A model generated the notes under the pieces. It did no database searches. It was not told where the DNA came from and was given only the letters and a program-made list of their open reading frames with translations. A DNA stretch of 64,000 bases. It comes from Phycisphaerae bacterium (lineage in GTDB: Bacteria; Planctomycetota; Phycisphaerae; UBA1845; PWPN01). This document shows, in pieces, positions 1 through 9,801 of the stretch (positions within the stretch are counted from its first letter, which is position 1; each line of letters begins with the position of its first letter). The DNA is taken from assembly GCA_018003015.1 (NCBI GenBank), contig JAGNEZ010000019.1:1-64000 (forward strand), given 5' to 3'. Both the position numbers and the translations under genes were made by a program.

Positions 1-271
1 CCAGACCCTTGGCCGGCGGTCCGCCTGCCTCGCGTGTATAGGTCGCGGCCACATCGCGGATCACCGTGTCCGCCTCGCCGGCCGCGGCGCCGCTGGTCGC
101 ATAGATGTAGGCCGCTGGAGTGTTATGCAGAGTCCGGTCACACCAGGTCGGCGGCCAGTTGTCCGGGTTCTTCAGAAGCATGGTGGGGCCGCATCCGGTG
201 GCCGCAGCCAGCCAAGCCGTGCACAGAAGGCACCCCCACGACGGGTCCTGAAAGACGCGACCGCGGTTCAT
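1..271 (-). CDS. Lipoprotein, 5' part only (unknown function)
   Basis: The minus strand reads an open frame from an ATG at 269-271 to the window edge, giving 90 codons. It begins MNRGRVFQD and contains a hydrophobic stretch ending in a lipobox-like AAATGC near residue 27, so the product is probably a lipid-anchored outer-membrane or periplasmic protein. GGAG lies about 7 bases before the ATG. After the Cys the chain reads GPTMLLKNPDNW and is not recognised as a known family. The gene is divergent from the glycan cluster. The 3' end lies outside the window, so no function is assigned. Confidence 0.6.
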   Translation of the reverse strand, partial: MNRGRVFQDPSWGCLLCTAWLAAATGCGPTMLLKNPDNWPPTWCDRTLHNTPAAYIYATSGAAAGEADTVIRDVAATYTREAGGPPAKGL

Positions 272-671
272 TTAGAGACTCCAGCCGTGAATAGGAGGCC
301 CATACCCGGACCCCTGCTCACCCAGTTCGCCCGGGCAGCGACGTTCAGTTGTAACAAACACCGTGGCCAGGCGGAAGTCAGCCGGACCGAAGGCCTGAAA
401 GGTGAGATCGGGCGTGATCGCCGAGGCTACCGCCCTCGTCAAGGGAGTCCGCGGGTGGTTGGCTGCCGACCGCTCCTGCCCTACCGCCTTCAATTTGCCG
501 CACCCAAGCGGGTTCCGGACGCCTCAAGCCGGAGAAGCTGCGACGATCGAAGATCACGCCTACCCAGGGATAACTCAACTCCGGCCGGCAACGACCGATA
601 TTACTCTCCAGGAGTTTGGATTATCGGATGCACAGGACATGCAGACCGGCACGGAATAGCGGATTTTGAAC
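272..671. other. Divergent intergenic region with no recognised gene
   Basis: These 400 bases separate the lipoprotein (minus) from the first glycosyltransferase (plus) and should hold both promoters. Short frames on both strands lack ribosome sites and family resemblance. No convincing -35/-10 pair, repeat or RNA fold was found. If the first glycosyltransferase really starts at 897, this gap extends to 896. Confidence 0.4.
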
Positions 672-2351
672 ATGAGTTCGCGGACACCGATACCGATAAT
701 CCATGGGCTTCGCGGGGCGCAAACCGAAATTGCGCCTGCGTCTGACGCGCAAGTCAGGTCCGAGCCGGAGGCCCGGGCCGCCCAGGCGAAAGGGAACGGT
801 GAACCGACGCCAGCTGTAGCCGTGAACCACGGGCGGGAGACCCGTAACACGGAACACGCCCGAGCCACGAAGGCCAGCCGCCCGCCTGGCAACGAGATGT
901 GGCGGCGTTGGATCAGACATGCCCCGGCCGTTACCACATCAGGCGGCGGTGGTGGCGGCCGGGCGCTCCTTTTCTCGTACACATTCCCCCCTACCGGCGG
1001 GAGCGGTGTTCAGCGACCCGCGAAGCTCTGCAAGTACCTGGGCGAGTTCGGCTGGCAGGTCGAAGTGTTGGCTGCCGGGCATGATCGGTTTCCATGGCAC
1101 GATCCCACCCTGAGCACGGACATACCGCGTCACTGCCGCGTTCACCGGGTCGTGGGCCACGAGCCCGCGTGCCTGGCGGCCAGGATGGTCTCGCCCCTCA
1201 GGAATCTGCCGGGGCTCGACGATCGGCGATGCCGCTGGGTCGAGGACCGATTGTACTGGCGACTTCTCGGCATGGCCGAGCGGATGGGACGGGGCAGCGG
1301 CGAATCCTGGTGGGTCGGGCCAGCGAGCCGGGCGGCCATTCAGCGGCACCGGGAACGCGGGTTCGACGCAATCATCTCGACGGGGCCGCCGACCTTCGTG
1401 CACCTTGCCGCCCTGAGGGTGGCCCAGGCCACAGGTCTGCCCTGGGTGGCCGACGTCCGCGACCCGCTGGTAAGCGATTTCGATCGCGGCCGCCCGGACG
1501 ATGCCCAGCTCGACACGATGCGCCGACTCGAACAGACGGTCATGCATGAAGCGGCGGTTGTGGTGACGACCACCAAGGCTCTGGCCAACGACTTCCTGGA
1601 GCGCCACCCGGTTCGGCGGCCGGACAATACGCTGGCGATCACCAATGGTTTTGACCGCGAGGATCTGGCCTGCGCCCTCGGTGTTGACGGAGCGGAGCAG
1701 GAAAGCGCTGTTGTCTCAGGCACGCAAGACCCGGCCCACGCCTCCACGGACGCGTACCCGGATGCGTGCGTCCTGGCGGCGGTGGGAGCGTTCTACGGAC
1801 GGCGAGAGCTGAGCGGGTTCGTGACTCCACTGGCCCAGGTACTGGAGAGGCGTCCCGAGTGGCGCGGGCGAGTGCGTCTGGTCGTAGCCGGCACGCTGGA
1901 CAAGCAGCAGCGGCTGCTATGGGATCGGCATCGGCCGGACTGGCTGGAGATTGAGGGGTATCTGGATCACGCCTCGGCGATCCGACGGACGGCGAAGGCG
2001 GCCTGTTGCCTGTTCGTGGCCCCGGACTGCTACCACAGCCGGCACTGCATCCCGGCCAAACTGTTCGAACTGCTGGCGCTGCCGACCCACCTGCTCGGAC
2101 TGGTGCCTTCGGGCAGTGAGACGGAAGCCATCGCGCGATGCGCGGGCGGCGCCACCACGGTTCCGTTCGAGCAGCCGCAGCAAGTGGGGGCCGCACTGGA
2201 GCGCATCATTAGCGCGTACCTCCGCGGGCAACTCGAGAACCAGCGAAACTGGCCGGTCCTGGACACCTATGACCGCAGAGTGGTCGCCGGGCGATTCGCC
2301 GAGGTCCTGGCCCGCGTTACCCGCTCAGCCGGTATCCAGAAAGACGAGTGA
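672..2351 (+). CDS. Glycosyltransferase family 4-like protein
   Basis: The product is about 559 residues and probably transfers a sugar from a nucleotide donor onto a surface glycan at the cytoplasmic face of the membrane. The Rossmann-like core starts at FSYTFPPTGGSGVQR, followed by ISTGPPTFVHLAAL, a WVADVRDP segment and the C-terminal half with IPAKLFELLAL. The exact start is unclear. ATG 672 (or TTG 666) gives a low-complexity N-terminal extension of about 75 residues without a good ribosome site. ATG 897 (MWRRWIRH) would begin close to the core and is a realistic alternative. The stop TGA directly abuts the ATG of the next gene at 2352, showing translational coupling. Donor and acceptor cannot be predicted. 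Confidence 0.75.
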   Translation: MSSRTPIPIIHGLRGAQTEIAPASDAQVRSEPEARAAQAKGNGEPTPAVAVNHGRETRNTEHARATKASRPPGNEMWRRWIRHAPAVTTSGGGGGGRALLFSYTFPPTGGSGVQRPAKLCKYLGEFGWQVEVLAAGHDRFPWHDPTLSTDIPRHCRVHRVVGHEPACLAARMVSPLRNLPGLDDRRCRWVEDRLYWRLLGMAERMGRGSGESWWVGPASRAAIQRHRERGFDAIISTGPPTFVHLAALRVAQATGLPWVADVRDPLVSDFDRGRPDDAQLDTMRRLEQTVMHEAAVVVTTTKALANDFLERHPVRRPDNTLAITNGFDREDLACALGVDGAEQESAVVSGTQDPAHASTDAYPDACVLAAVGAFYGRRELSGFVTPLAQVLERRPEWRGRVRLVVAGTLDKQQRLLWDRHRPDWLEIEGYLDHASAIRRTAKAACCLFVAPDCYHSRHCIPAKLFELLALPTHLLGLVPSGSETEAIARCAGGATTVPFEQPQQVGAALERIISAYLRGQLENQRNWPVLDTYDRRVVAGRFAEVLARVTRSAGIQKDE

Positions 2352-3689
2352 ATGGCGAGACGGACCATCCAGCGGCTAACCTTCGTGACCGACGCGCCCG
2401 GCTTCGGCGGCGCCGAGCGGTACGTCGTGGCGATGGCCAACGCAGCCCAGCGCCGAGGCATCGAACCGCACATCTACTGGACACCCATTCCCGGCAGTGA
2501 TCTCGCCGCATTCGATTCAGCGAAGGAGGCGGGCGTCGCGGTCACCTGCGTGCCCATTCCGCGCACGCGCGGCTGGGGCGGTGTGGTCTCCGAATTCCGG
2601 GCGATGCTCCCCCGACAGCGACCGGATGGACTGATCATCAACGCCTGCGGACGCCCGCGGTTCTGGATCCTGCCCTGCCTGGCGCGTCTGGCCGCCGCTC
2701 CCGCCGTGTGGGTGCACCAGATGGTCGACGGGCGTGATTACCGACGGCTGCCTCCCAGCAGGTTCCGGGGCACGATGGATGGCTTTCACTGGTGGCGTGT
2801 CCCTCAGGCCGTTCGACATCGACTCGCGGGGATGGCCGCGTCCTCGGTGGTCGTATTGAATGCCGAGGATGGTAGTCGAGTCGTGCGGCAGCAGGGAATC
2901 GATCACACCAAGATCCGGATCGTTCCCCACGGCGTCGATCTCGAGCGGTTCACGTTCCGGGCCGAAGGTCGCGAGCGGCTTCGACGAGCGTGGCAGATCG
3001 GCTCTGGCGGGGGCCCCGCCCCTTTCCTGCTGGGCACGGCCGTCAGGCTGGTCACCGGCAAAGGGGTGGAACCGCTGATCGAAGCCACGGCCCTCCTCTC
3101 CCGCCGGGGCATTGCCATCCGGCTGGTGGTCGCGGGCGACGGCGAGGATCGAGGGAGCATGGTTCAGCTCGCCGAGCGGCGTGGCATCAGCGACCGCGTC
3201 ACATTCGCCGGATTCGTGGCCGACATGCCCGCCTTTCACAGCGCCCTGGATGGCTTCGCCCTGTGCAGCGTGACGGAGTCTTTTGGACTATCGCTGGCGG
3301 AAGCGATGGCCTGCGAGCGGCCGGTGATTGGCACGCCGACGGCCGGAGCGACGCGGCAGATCGAGGACCGCCGGACCGGGCGGCTGCTGAGGACGTTCGA
3401 GCCGGCCGAGCTGGCGGACGCGATTGCGGACCTGGCGGAGGACCCGGTCGGCTGCGCGACCATGGGCCGTGCCGGGCGGGACAGTGTCCGCCGGCAGTTC
3501 AGCATCGACCTGACGCTGGAGCGTACGCTGCGTGCCCTGCGTGGCCCCGCCCGGGAGCGATCCTCGCTTCGCTGGCCGGGAATGGGAGAGTCTCTCTTCG
3601 AGGCCATGACCTCGGAGGATGGACCCGTCAACGGGTCGATTATCGGAACCACGGTCCTTCGGCCGAGGTGTCAGACTCCCGTCCGATAG
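2352..3689 (+). CDS. Glycosyltransferase family 4 (GT-B)
   Basis: This 445-residue protein has the full GT4 pattern. The N-terminal acceptor domain contains the GFGGAERYV glycine-rich loop, an IVPHGVDLERF linker follows, and the donor domain carries LVTGKGVEPLIEA, LVVAGDGEDR and the E-x7-E motif in ESFGLSLAEAMA. It follows the previous gene with no gap, so it is in the same operon. The last 40 or so residues after the donor domain are an unusual unmatched tail. It most likely adds one sugar to the exopolysaccharide or O-antigen repeat made by this cluster; the sugar is unknown. Confidence 0.85.
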   Translation: MARRTIQRLTFVTDAPGFGGAERYVVAMANAAQRRGIEPHIYWTPIPGSDLAAFDSAKEAGVAVTCVPIPRTRGWGGVVSEFRAMLPRQRPDGLIINACGRPRFWILPCLARLAAAPAVWVHQMVDGRDYRRLPPSRFRGTMDGFHWWRVPQAVRHRLAGMAASSVVVLNAEDGSRVVRQQGIDHTKIRIVPHGVDLERFTFRAEGRERLRRAWQIGSGGGPAPFLLGTAVRLVTGKGVEPLIEATALLSRRGIAIRLVVAGDGEDRGSMVQLAERRGISDRVTFAGFVADMPAFHSALDGFALCSVTESFGLSLAEAMACERPVIGTPTAGATRQIEDRRTGRLLRTFEPAELADAIADLAEDPVGCATMGRAGRDSVRRQFSIDLTLERTLRALRGPARERSSLRWPGMGESLFEAMTSEDGPVNGSIIGTTVLRPRCQTPVR

Positions 3690-3725
3690 CTTGAGTCGTC
3701 CCCCGCAAACTCCGATAAAACAGCC

Positions 3726-4964
3726 GTGAGAATCATGGTGCTCCGCAATGAGCCACCGTGGCCGCTGTGTCACGGCGGAAGACTCCATACCTACGAGCTG
3801 TGCCGAAGGCTGGCTCGCCGCCACGACGTGCTCGTGGTGGCCGAACACCCCGGCGAGGGTGACGTTCCCCCCCTGCCTTTCGCATGCCGAGCGGCCCGTG
3901 CTCACCGGTTGTTTGACGACGATCCCGGCTTGGCGGAAGAGGGTATCCGCCTCAGTCGATCGGAGCGGTTCTTCGGCATTGAGGCGTCGTATGTCCGTGA
4001 CGTGAGCCGCCTGGCCCGCGAGTGGCGGGCGGAGGTGGTCATCGGCATGAGCTACCAGGCACTCTCCTGCCTGTCGCGCATCCGCGGGGTCCCGACGATC
4101 GCGGACCTGCAGGACGACGAAGTGTTACACCTTCTCCGTGAGTGTCTCCATGGTCGCACGACCGGCCGGTGGACGAATCTCAAGGGCCTGCTGAGTACGC
4201 TGTTCTATCAGCGGGCACACCTTGCCGGAATCACCGCCGTCACCATGCTCTCGGAGGGCGATCGCCGGTTCTGTCGCTGGTACACGGGGCATCCACGAAT
4301 CGTGTGTATTCCACATGGAGTCGACTGCGAGCGATATGCTCCGCGCGATGCGCCGGTGGACGAGAACCTGATCGCCTTCTGGGGCGGACTGACTTTCGAT
4401 CCGAACATCAACGCCATTCTGTTCTTCGCCGACCGGGTCTGGCCGATCGTCCGCCGGCACCGTCCACAGGCCCGCTGGTCGATCATCGGCTGGGGCGACT
4501 CGCCGCACCTGACCAGGATTCGACAGATGCCGGGGGTCGAGTTCCGTGGATTCGTCGAGGATTTGCGGCCGGAGATCGCCCGGGCGGCGGTGGCGATCGT
4601 TCCCATGCTGACCGGTACGGGCATCAAGAACAAGATCATGGAAGCCTGGGCGATGGGCAAGCCGGTGCTGTGCACGCGGCGGGCGCTGGGCAACCTGCCG
4701 GGTACCCATGGCGAGAACGTCTGGCTGGCCGATTCACCGCGCGACCTAGCCGACGGACTAATCGAGCTGCTGGACATGCCCGCTCTGCGTTTGAAGATCG
4801 GTCGATCCGCGCGGGCGACGGCCATCGAACACTGTTCCTGGGACCAGGCCGCCCGCCAACTCGAGCAGCTTTGCGATGACTTGGCCCATCCTGTGGCCGA
4901 CCGGCGGTTCGGCGGCAGACTAGACCGGGCGTACCCCCAGGCAGCGGAGTGTCCGTCAGCATGA
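3726..4964 (+). CDS. Glycosyltransferase (GT4/GT1 superfamily)
   Basis: The product is 412 residues and starts at a GTG giving MRIMVLRNEPPWPLCHGGR, a typical N-terminal acceptor-domain glycine loop. The C-terminal half has FWGGLTFDPNINA, a WSIIGWGDSP strand-loop and IVPMLTGTGIKNKIMEAWA, which corresponds to the nucleotide-sugar binding part. The overall pattern resembles the sugar transferases found in exosortase-associated polysaccharide loci, but no exosortase is in this window. Its end overlaps the next gene by 16 bases. Role in glycan assembly is inferred from family and context. Confidence 0.8.
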   Translation: MRIMVLRNEPPWPLCHGGRLHTYELCRRLARRHDVLVVAEHPGEGDVPPLPFACRAARAHRLFDDDPGLAEEGIRLSRSERFFGIEASYVRDVSRLAREWRAEVVIGMSYQALSCLSRIRGVPTIADLQDDEVLHLLRECLHGRTTGRWTNLKGLLSTLFYQRAHLAGITAVTMLSEGDRRFCRWYTGHPRIVCIPHGVDCERYAPRDAPVDENLIAFWGGLTFDPNINAILFFADRVWPIVRRHRPQARWSIIGWGDSPHLTRIRQMPGVEFRGFVEDLRPEIARAAVAIVPMLTGTGIKNKIMEAWAMGKPVLCTRRALGNLPGTHGENVWLADSPRDLADGLIELLDMPALRLKIGRSARATAIEHCSWDQAARQLEQLCDDLAHPVADRRFGGRLDRAYPQAAECPSA

Positions 4965-6100
4965 TCGTCCACACCGATTGCCGGCATTTCGATGGCTACA
5001 AGCCGTGCGCGCCGCACAAGCGGTCCGGGGCCCATTGTGAGAACTGCGCCAGTTACGACTCGACAAGTGAGAGCATTCTGATCCTCAAGCTGGGCGCTGC
5101 CGGCGAGGTGATTCGCTGCACGCCGATTCTCCGTTATCTCCGACGCAACCACCCGAGCGCCCGGCTGGTCTGGATGACCGAGTTCCCCGATCTGATTCCC
5201 GACGGCTGGGTTGACAGGGTCATTCGGCCCACGTGGCAGAACGCGGAGTGGATTCGCGCCCAACGGTGGAGCCTGGTGCTGAGTCTGGACAAGGACCCGT
5301 TCACCTGTGCCATGACCCGGCAACTCGCGGCAGATCGAGTCAAGGGATTCAGCCTGGACGACCGCGGCCGAATCGTCGCGGCCGACCGGGACGCCGCCCA
5401 CAAATGGCACACCGGGCTGTTCGATGACTTCATGAAAGCGAACACCCGCCATTATGTCCAGGAAATCTTCGAGCTGTGCGGCTGGGGCTACGATGGGGAG
5501 ACCTATGTCCTGCCTGATCCCGAGGCAGGCGAAGCCATCGAGATTCCTGGGGAAGGGCCGGTCATCGGCTTGAACACCGGAGCTGGAGCGGCCTGGCCCA
5601 CGCGGATCTGGCCGGAAGAGAACTTCGCCCTGCTGACTGGCGAACTGAAGCGGCTGGGGCTGCGACCGCTGTTCCTGGGCGGCCCGGACGAACACCATAA
5701 GAACCTGCGTTTGGCCGGAGCCACCGGGGCCGCTTACGCCGGGACACGACCGCTTCGTCAGTTCCTCGGCCTGGTCGAGACCTGCGATGTCGTGGTCACG
5801 GCGGTCACCATGGCCCTGCACATGGCCATCGGCCTGGGCAAGCGAATCGTGCTTTTCAACAACGTGTTCAACCGGCACGAATTCCATCTTTACGGTCGCG
5901 GTCGGATCCTCGAGCCGGCGCTGGGCTGCCTGGCGTGCTACAAGAGCCGGTTCGACAGGGGTTGTCCGGTGACCAACTGCATGGAACGAATTGCGGTAGG
6001 GTGCGTGGTCGCAGCCGTCGTGGAACAAGTCCGCCAGCTTGATCCCGTCGTGCGAACGACGAAGGTGACGGAAGGAGGCGCCGTCCATGCCGCTTCGTAG
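4949..6100 (+). CDS. Glycosyltransferase family 9 (heptosyltransferase-like)
   Basis: This 383-residue protein has ILILKLGAAGEVIRCTPIL, the GT9 N-terminal signature, and VIGLNTGAGAAWPTRIWP in the second Rossmann domain where ADP-heptose-type donors bind. It starts with a Cys-rich segment (C at the CRHFDGYKPC and HCENC parts) and ends with CLACYKSRFDRGCPVTNCM, so it may bind metal or form disulfides. The start is GTG 4949 or ATG 4961, both inside the end of the preceding gene. GT9 enzymes usually build the LPS inner core, consistent with lpxB elsewhere in the window. The exact donor is not known. Confidence 0.85.
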   Translation: MSVSMIVHTDCRHFDGYKPCAPHKRSGAHCENCASYDSTSESILILKLGAAGEVIRCTPILRYLRRNHPSARLVWMTEFPDLIPDGWVDRVIRPTWQNAEWIRAQRWSLVLSLDKDPFTCAMTRQLAADRVKGFSLDDRGRIVAADRDAAHKWHTGLFDDFMKANTRHYVQEIFELCGWGYDGETYVLPDPEAGEAIEIPGEGPVIGLNTGAGAAWPTRIWPEENFALLTGELKRLGLRPLFLGGPDEHHKNLRLAGATGAAYAGTRPLRQFLGLVETCDVVVTAVTMALHMAIGLGKRIVLFNNVFNRHEFHLYGRGRILEPALGCLACYKSRFDRGCPVTNCMERIAVGCVVAAVVEQVRQLDPVVRTTKVTEGGAVHAAS

Positions 6101-7463
6101 CATCGCGTTTCTGTTGAGCTTCATCGGCAGCAGCACGGCCGCGTTCGTGGTTCCTGTGCTGGGCGTGCTGTTCTACGTGGCCCTGTATCACCTCTATCCG
6201 GAGAGTGCCTGGTGGGGCAAGCCGCTGCGCCCGCTTGGGATTCGTTATTCGTTTGTCTGCGGCTTGTGCCTGCTGATCGGGACCGCGCTGAACCTGAACC
6301 GGCTACGGTTTGGCCAGCGCTTCTTCCATCCGGTGGAATGGCTGTTGCTCGCCCTCTTCGGGTGCATGTTCCTGTCCGCGGCGATCCTGCCGGAATGGAA
6401 CGCCCGCACGGAAGAGCACATGGACAAGATGAGCAAGGTGTTCTTGTTCACCTTCCTCATGTCCCACGTGCTTGTTTCCCGGAACCAGCTCTGGCAGTTC
6501 GCGGTGCTGCTGACCGCGGTCTCGCTTTACCTCGGCCACGAGGCCAAGACCGCCCCGCCGGGAGCCTTTACCGGCAGCCGACTGGACGGTATCGGCGGGC
6601 CGGACTTCCAGGAATCGGCCGGGCTGGCGATTCACTTGTTCGCCCTGCTGCCGTTCGTCGCGGTCGTTTTCAAAGCACGGAAGCTCTGGCTGAAGGGGCT
6701 CGCCTTCCTGGCGGCCTGCTACAGCATGAACGCGATTCTTCTGTGCCGGGCCCGGTCGGCGTTTCTGGCGGCCATCGTTGGCGGCCTCATGGCCCTCTGG
6801 TACATCCCCCGACGGCACCGCCGATGGGTGGTGGTCGTCCTCCTCCTGGGTACGGCCGGCGGCATCATCTTGAGCGACAACTGGTTCTGGGAGCGCATGG
6901 TCACGATCTTCAGTTCCGCCGAGGAACGCGACGCGTCGGCGGCCTCGCGTCTGATCATCTGGCAAGGTGCTCTGAAGATGGTCCGCGAGTATCCGTGGGG
7001 CGTGGGTGTGGGCCGATTCCGCGACATGATCGGGCGATACATCGACGACCCGAGTTTTGCCTACCGCGACGCCCATAACAGCTTCGTCATCTGTGCCACC
7101 GAAATCGGGGTGCCGGGACTCCTGGCCTACACGGCCGTTCTGACCGCGTCATGGATCACTCTCTCCCGGCTGGCACAGCGGGTACCCCGGACGGTAGTGA
7201 ATGGCGATCTGTTCGAGATGCTGATCTTCGCCAATCGGCTGGCCTTGATCGTCTACGTCGTATCCGGGTTCTTCGTCAGTCGATTCTACGTCGAAGGTTT
7301 CTGGTGGTTCGTGGCCCTCCCTGTCTGCCTGCAGCGTGCAGTGGAGAACGAAATCAGGGTGGAGCGCGAGGAGGCTTTTGTCCTCCAGGCGAGATTGAAC
7401 ATGGAGATGAACCCGGCGCCGGGGTGGCTCATGCCTCCCCATGTACCAGCGCCGGCACGATGA
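6087..7463 (+). CDS. O-antigen ligase / Wzy-type membrane protein
   Basis: The 458-residue product is strongly hydrophobic, with about ten predicted membrane segments beginning in residues 10-35. The periplasmic loop is followed by SRLIIWQGALKMVREYPWG and RDAHNSFVICATEIG; the HNSF part is the conserved stretch of the O-antigen ligase/polymerase family (PF04932). Such proteins polymerise lipid-linked glycan or join it to lipid A core or protein in the periplasm. The gene overlaps the GT9 end by 14 bases. The pattern also resembles the O-glycosylation ligases of exosortase loci. Polymerase and ligase cannot be separated by sequence alone. Confidence 0.8.
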   Translation: MPLRSIAFLLSFIGSSTAAFVVPVLGVLFYVALYHLYPESAWWGKPLRPLGIRYSFVCGLCLLIGTALNLNRLRFGQRFFHPVEWLLLALFGCMFLSAAILPEWNARTEEHMDKMSKVFLFTFLMSHVLVSRNQLWQFAVLLTAVSLYLGHEAKTAPPGAFTGSRLDGIGGPDFQESAGLAIHLFALLPFVAVVFKARKLWLKGLAFLAACYSMNAILLCRARSAFLAAIVGGLMALWYIPRRHRRWVVVVLLLGTAGGIILSDNWFWERMVTIFSSAEERDASAASRLIIWQGALKMVREYPWGVGVGRFRDMIGRYIDDPSFAYRDAHNSFVICATEIGVPGLLAYTAVLTASWITLSRLAQRVPRTVVNGDLFEMLIFANRLALIVYVVSGFFVSRFYVEGFWWFVALPVCLQRAVENEIRVEREEAFVLQARLNMEMNPAPGWLMPPHVPAPAR

Positions 7464-8530
7464 GGTCCCCAATGCCACATCCCGCTCAATATCAAAGGGA
7501 CCCGCACCTGGTGCGGCGAGTCAACCAGCTCTACCACGAGCTGACCCGGGACTCGTTCGACACCGAGCATGAACAGCGATTCGCCGTTGAGCGACCTTTC
7601 TGGGAGCTGGTCGGCGACGTCGCCCTGAGAAACCGTTTGCCGCGCGCCCCGACGGGGACCGCGCCGCTCGAGGCTCGCCTTGTGATCGACCTCTGCTGCG
7701 GAACAGGTTTCGTCACCGAGACGCTGGGGCGGAAGATGAGCGGCCGCGACCGCATCATGGCAATGGACGTCAGCGAAGCGCCCTTGAACACCACGGCCCG
7801 CAAATGGAGCCAGCATTCCGCGGCACGGGTGGATCGTCCCCGGTTGACCCGCGTCGCTACTGACGCCCAACGACTGCCGCTGGCCGACAACTGCGCCGAC
7901 CTCGTCGCCATCAACGCCTCGCTGCATCACGTGCCTTCTCCCCGGATCGTGCTGGGCGAGGTGGACCGCATCCTGCGCCCCGGGGGCTTCTTTGCCCTCG
8001 GTTTCGAGCCCAATCAAGCTTTCTTCAGTTCGCGGCCGCTGCGCGGCTTCTCCACGGGCTTGAGCCGCGTGAGCTGGTACCTGAGCCCCGGGCAGAACCG
8101 CCGGCGACTGATTCAGCTGACCGACCGCTGGGGACTGCAAGGGAAGGGCGTTTCCCACCGAACCCGCCTGCGTCCCGGTGAGCCGCCGGAAGGGGACGTC
8201 CTCGCCGAACTCATGAATGAACGGCTGCTGAACGAGGGATTGATTGTCGGTCCCGTGTCGCCCGCCGGCCTGCTCGACCTCGTGGATTGTCACGCCCGCG
8301 GCGGTGACGAAGGTGGCGGATTCCAGCCGCTGGGGCTGATTCGTCACTCTCTGCCCGACTACTTCGCCTACCTGTTCGAGTCCTCCGACTACCTCGGCGA
8401 AACGGGACGCCGTTGGCCGCGGGTTCGCCAGCTGGTGGACTCCACCCTGCGAATGATCGCTCCCGAGCACGGTTCCCTGTTCAGCTGGCTGTTGCGGAAA
8501 CCCTCTCCGGACGGAGGCCACGGTGCATGA
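7460..8530 (+). CDS. Class I SAM-dependent methyltransferase
   Basis: The start codon ATG at 7460 overlaps the previous stop as ATGA, giving 356 residues; a second ATG at 7472 is possible. Motif I is LVIDLCCGTGFVTETLG, followed by an acidic IMAMDVSEAP loop, ADLVAINASLHHVP and VDRILRPGGFFALGFEP. These are the standard motifs of Rossmann-fold methyltransferases (Methyltransf_11/25 type). In a glycan cluster it probably methylates a sugar or the lipid carrier-linked oligosaccharide, which can cap chain growth. The C-terminal 150 residues are family-specific and not recognised. Confidence 0.8.
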   Translation: MRSPMPHPAQYQRDPHLVRRVNQLYHELTRDSFDTEHEQRFAVERPFWELVGDVALRNRLPRAPTGTAPLEARLVIDLCCGTGFVTETLGRKMSGRDRIMAMDVSEAPLNTTARKWSQHSAARVDRPRLTRVATDAQRLPLADNCADLVAINASLHHVPSPRIVLGEVDRILRPGGFFALGFEPNQAFFSSRPLRGFSTGLSRVSWYLSPGQNRRRLIQLTDRWGLQGKGVSHRTRLRPGEPPEGDVLAELMNERLLNEGLIVGPVSPAGLLDLVDCHARGGDEGGGFQPLGLIRHSLPDYFAYLFESSDYLGETGRRWPRVRQLVDSTLRMIAPEHGSLFSWLLRKPSPDGGHGA

Positions 8531-9801
8531 AGGCCCAGCCCGCCACGTTCGGCGCCCAGCCCCATCGCCACCCCCGTGTTCCGACCGAAGCGCGGCCGGC
8601 ACGGGTTCTCCACGTGGTGGCGGACCTGACCGGCGGGGGGATGGAATGGTCCTTGCTCCGTTTGCTGGGCGGACTGAGCAGGCAGTCGCACCGCAAAGGC
8701 CTCGAGACGTGGGGGCTGCACGGCGTCTGCGTCCTTCGTGATGGGGAGGAGAGGATGCTCGACCAATGCCGCGGCCTGGCCAGCACCTGGGTCCTGGGCA
8801 GTCAAAACCTCGGAGACGAGACCGGCCGCCGCGGTCTCTGGGCAAGACTGGCCAAGATCATCGACCTCTTCGGTGCCGACGTGGTCCATGCCCGAGCGAC
8901 GGGAACGTGGTTTGACGCCGCGGCGGCACTGCCGCGAGGACGAGGACCGAAACTGATCCTCAGCTTCCACGGTTTCACTGACCTCGCACCACTCTCCTGG
9001 CGAAGGCGATTCAGCCATGCCTGGGCGACGCGCCGGGCCCACGCCCTCCTGACCGTGTCGAGAGATTCCGCCCGAATGCTGCACCACAGCTGGGGAGTCC
9101 CCGCGGGCAAGATTCACACGATCTCCAACGGTGTGGACACCGATCTGTTCCGGCCGTTCAAGGACGCGGCGGAGCGGGCCGCGATCCGGGACCGGCTGGG
9201 GCTCTCCGAACAAGGCCCGGTCGTCATATGCCTGGCGAACCTCGTCAAGATCAAGCGGATCGACGCTCTCATGTCCATCTGGCCGACGATTATCGCGACA
9301 CATCCGGCGGCTCATCTTGTTCTGATCGGTGAAGGGCCGCTGCGTTCCGAACTGACGGGGCTTGCGTGTCGCCTGGGCTGCACGGCCAGTGTCTCCTTTC
9401 TCGGCACACGACATGATGTGCACGAACTGCTGAGGGCGGGTGATCTCCTGGTCGTGCCCAGCTGCTACGAGGCCAGCTCGAACGCCGTGCTTGAGGGTAT
9501 GGCCACCGGCCTGCCGATGGTGGCCTTCAACGTCGGCGGCCTGGGCGAGCAGATCATTCCCGGCGAGACCGGCTGGCTCGTTCCCCCGGACAGCCCCGGC
9601 GACTTGGCGACCGCCATCATTGAGGCTCTGAGTGACACCCGCACATGCAAGCAGTACGGACGGGCGGCGCGCCGGGCGGCCGTCGACCATCACGGTCTGC
9701 GCGTCTGGCTGAATCGCTACGAATCGCTCTACACCGACCTGGCCGCCGGACGAAGCCTGATCGCAATTCGAGGGGAGGAGGCGCCGTCGTGTGCGGGATA
9801 G
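8527..9801 (+). CDS. Glycosyltransferase family 4
   Basis: This 424-residue protein starts at the ATG overlapping the preceding stop (ATGA). It shows the GT4 acceptor loop VADLTGGGMEWSLLRLL, the linker HTISNGVDTDLFRPF, donor-domain segments VKIKRIDALMSIWP and LVLIGEGPLRSEL, and the E-x7-E motif EASSNAVLEGMA. It ends 13 bases inside the following asnB gene. The best inference is a retaining glycosyltransferase for the glycan made by this operon; donor sugar unknown. Confidence 0.85.
   Translation: MKAQPATFGAQPHRHPRVPTEARPARVLHVVADLTGGGMEWSLLRLLGGLSRQSHRKGLETWGLHGVCVLRDGEERMLDQCRGLASTWVLGSQNLGDETGRRGLWARLAKIIDLFGADVVHARATGTWFDAAAALPRGRGPKLILSFHGFTDLAPLSWRRRFSHAWATRRAHALLTVSRDSARMLHHSWGVPAGKIHTISNGVDTDLFRPFKDAAERAAIRDRLGLSEQGPVVICLANLVKIKRIDALMSIWPTIIATHPAAHLVLIGEGPLRSELTGLACRLGCTASVSFLGTRHDVHELLRAGDLLVVPSCYEASSNAVLEGMATGLPMVAFNVGGLGEQIIPGETGWLVPPDSPGDLATAIIEALSDTRTCKQYGRAARRAAVDHHGLRVWLNRYESLYTDLAAGRSLIAIRGEEAPSCAG

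Noticed and set aside
4208-6136. 642-codon open frame on the minus strand
   Set aside because: It is antisense to the GT3 and GT9 genes, which have clear family motifs. Long antisense frames are expected in GC-rich DNA and this one shows no domain.
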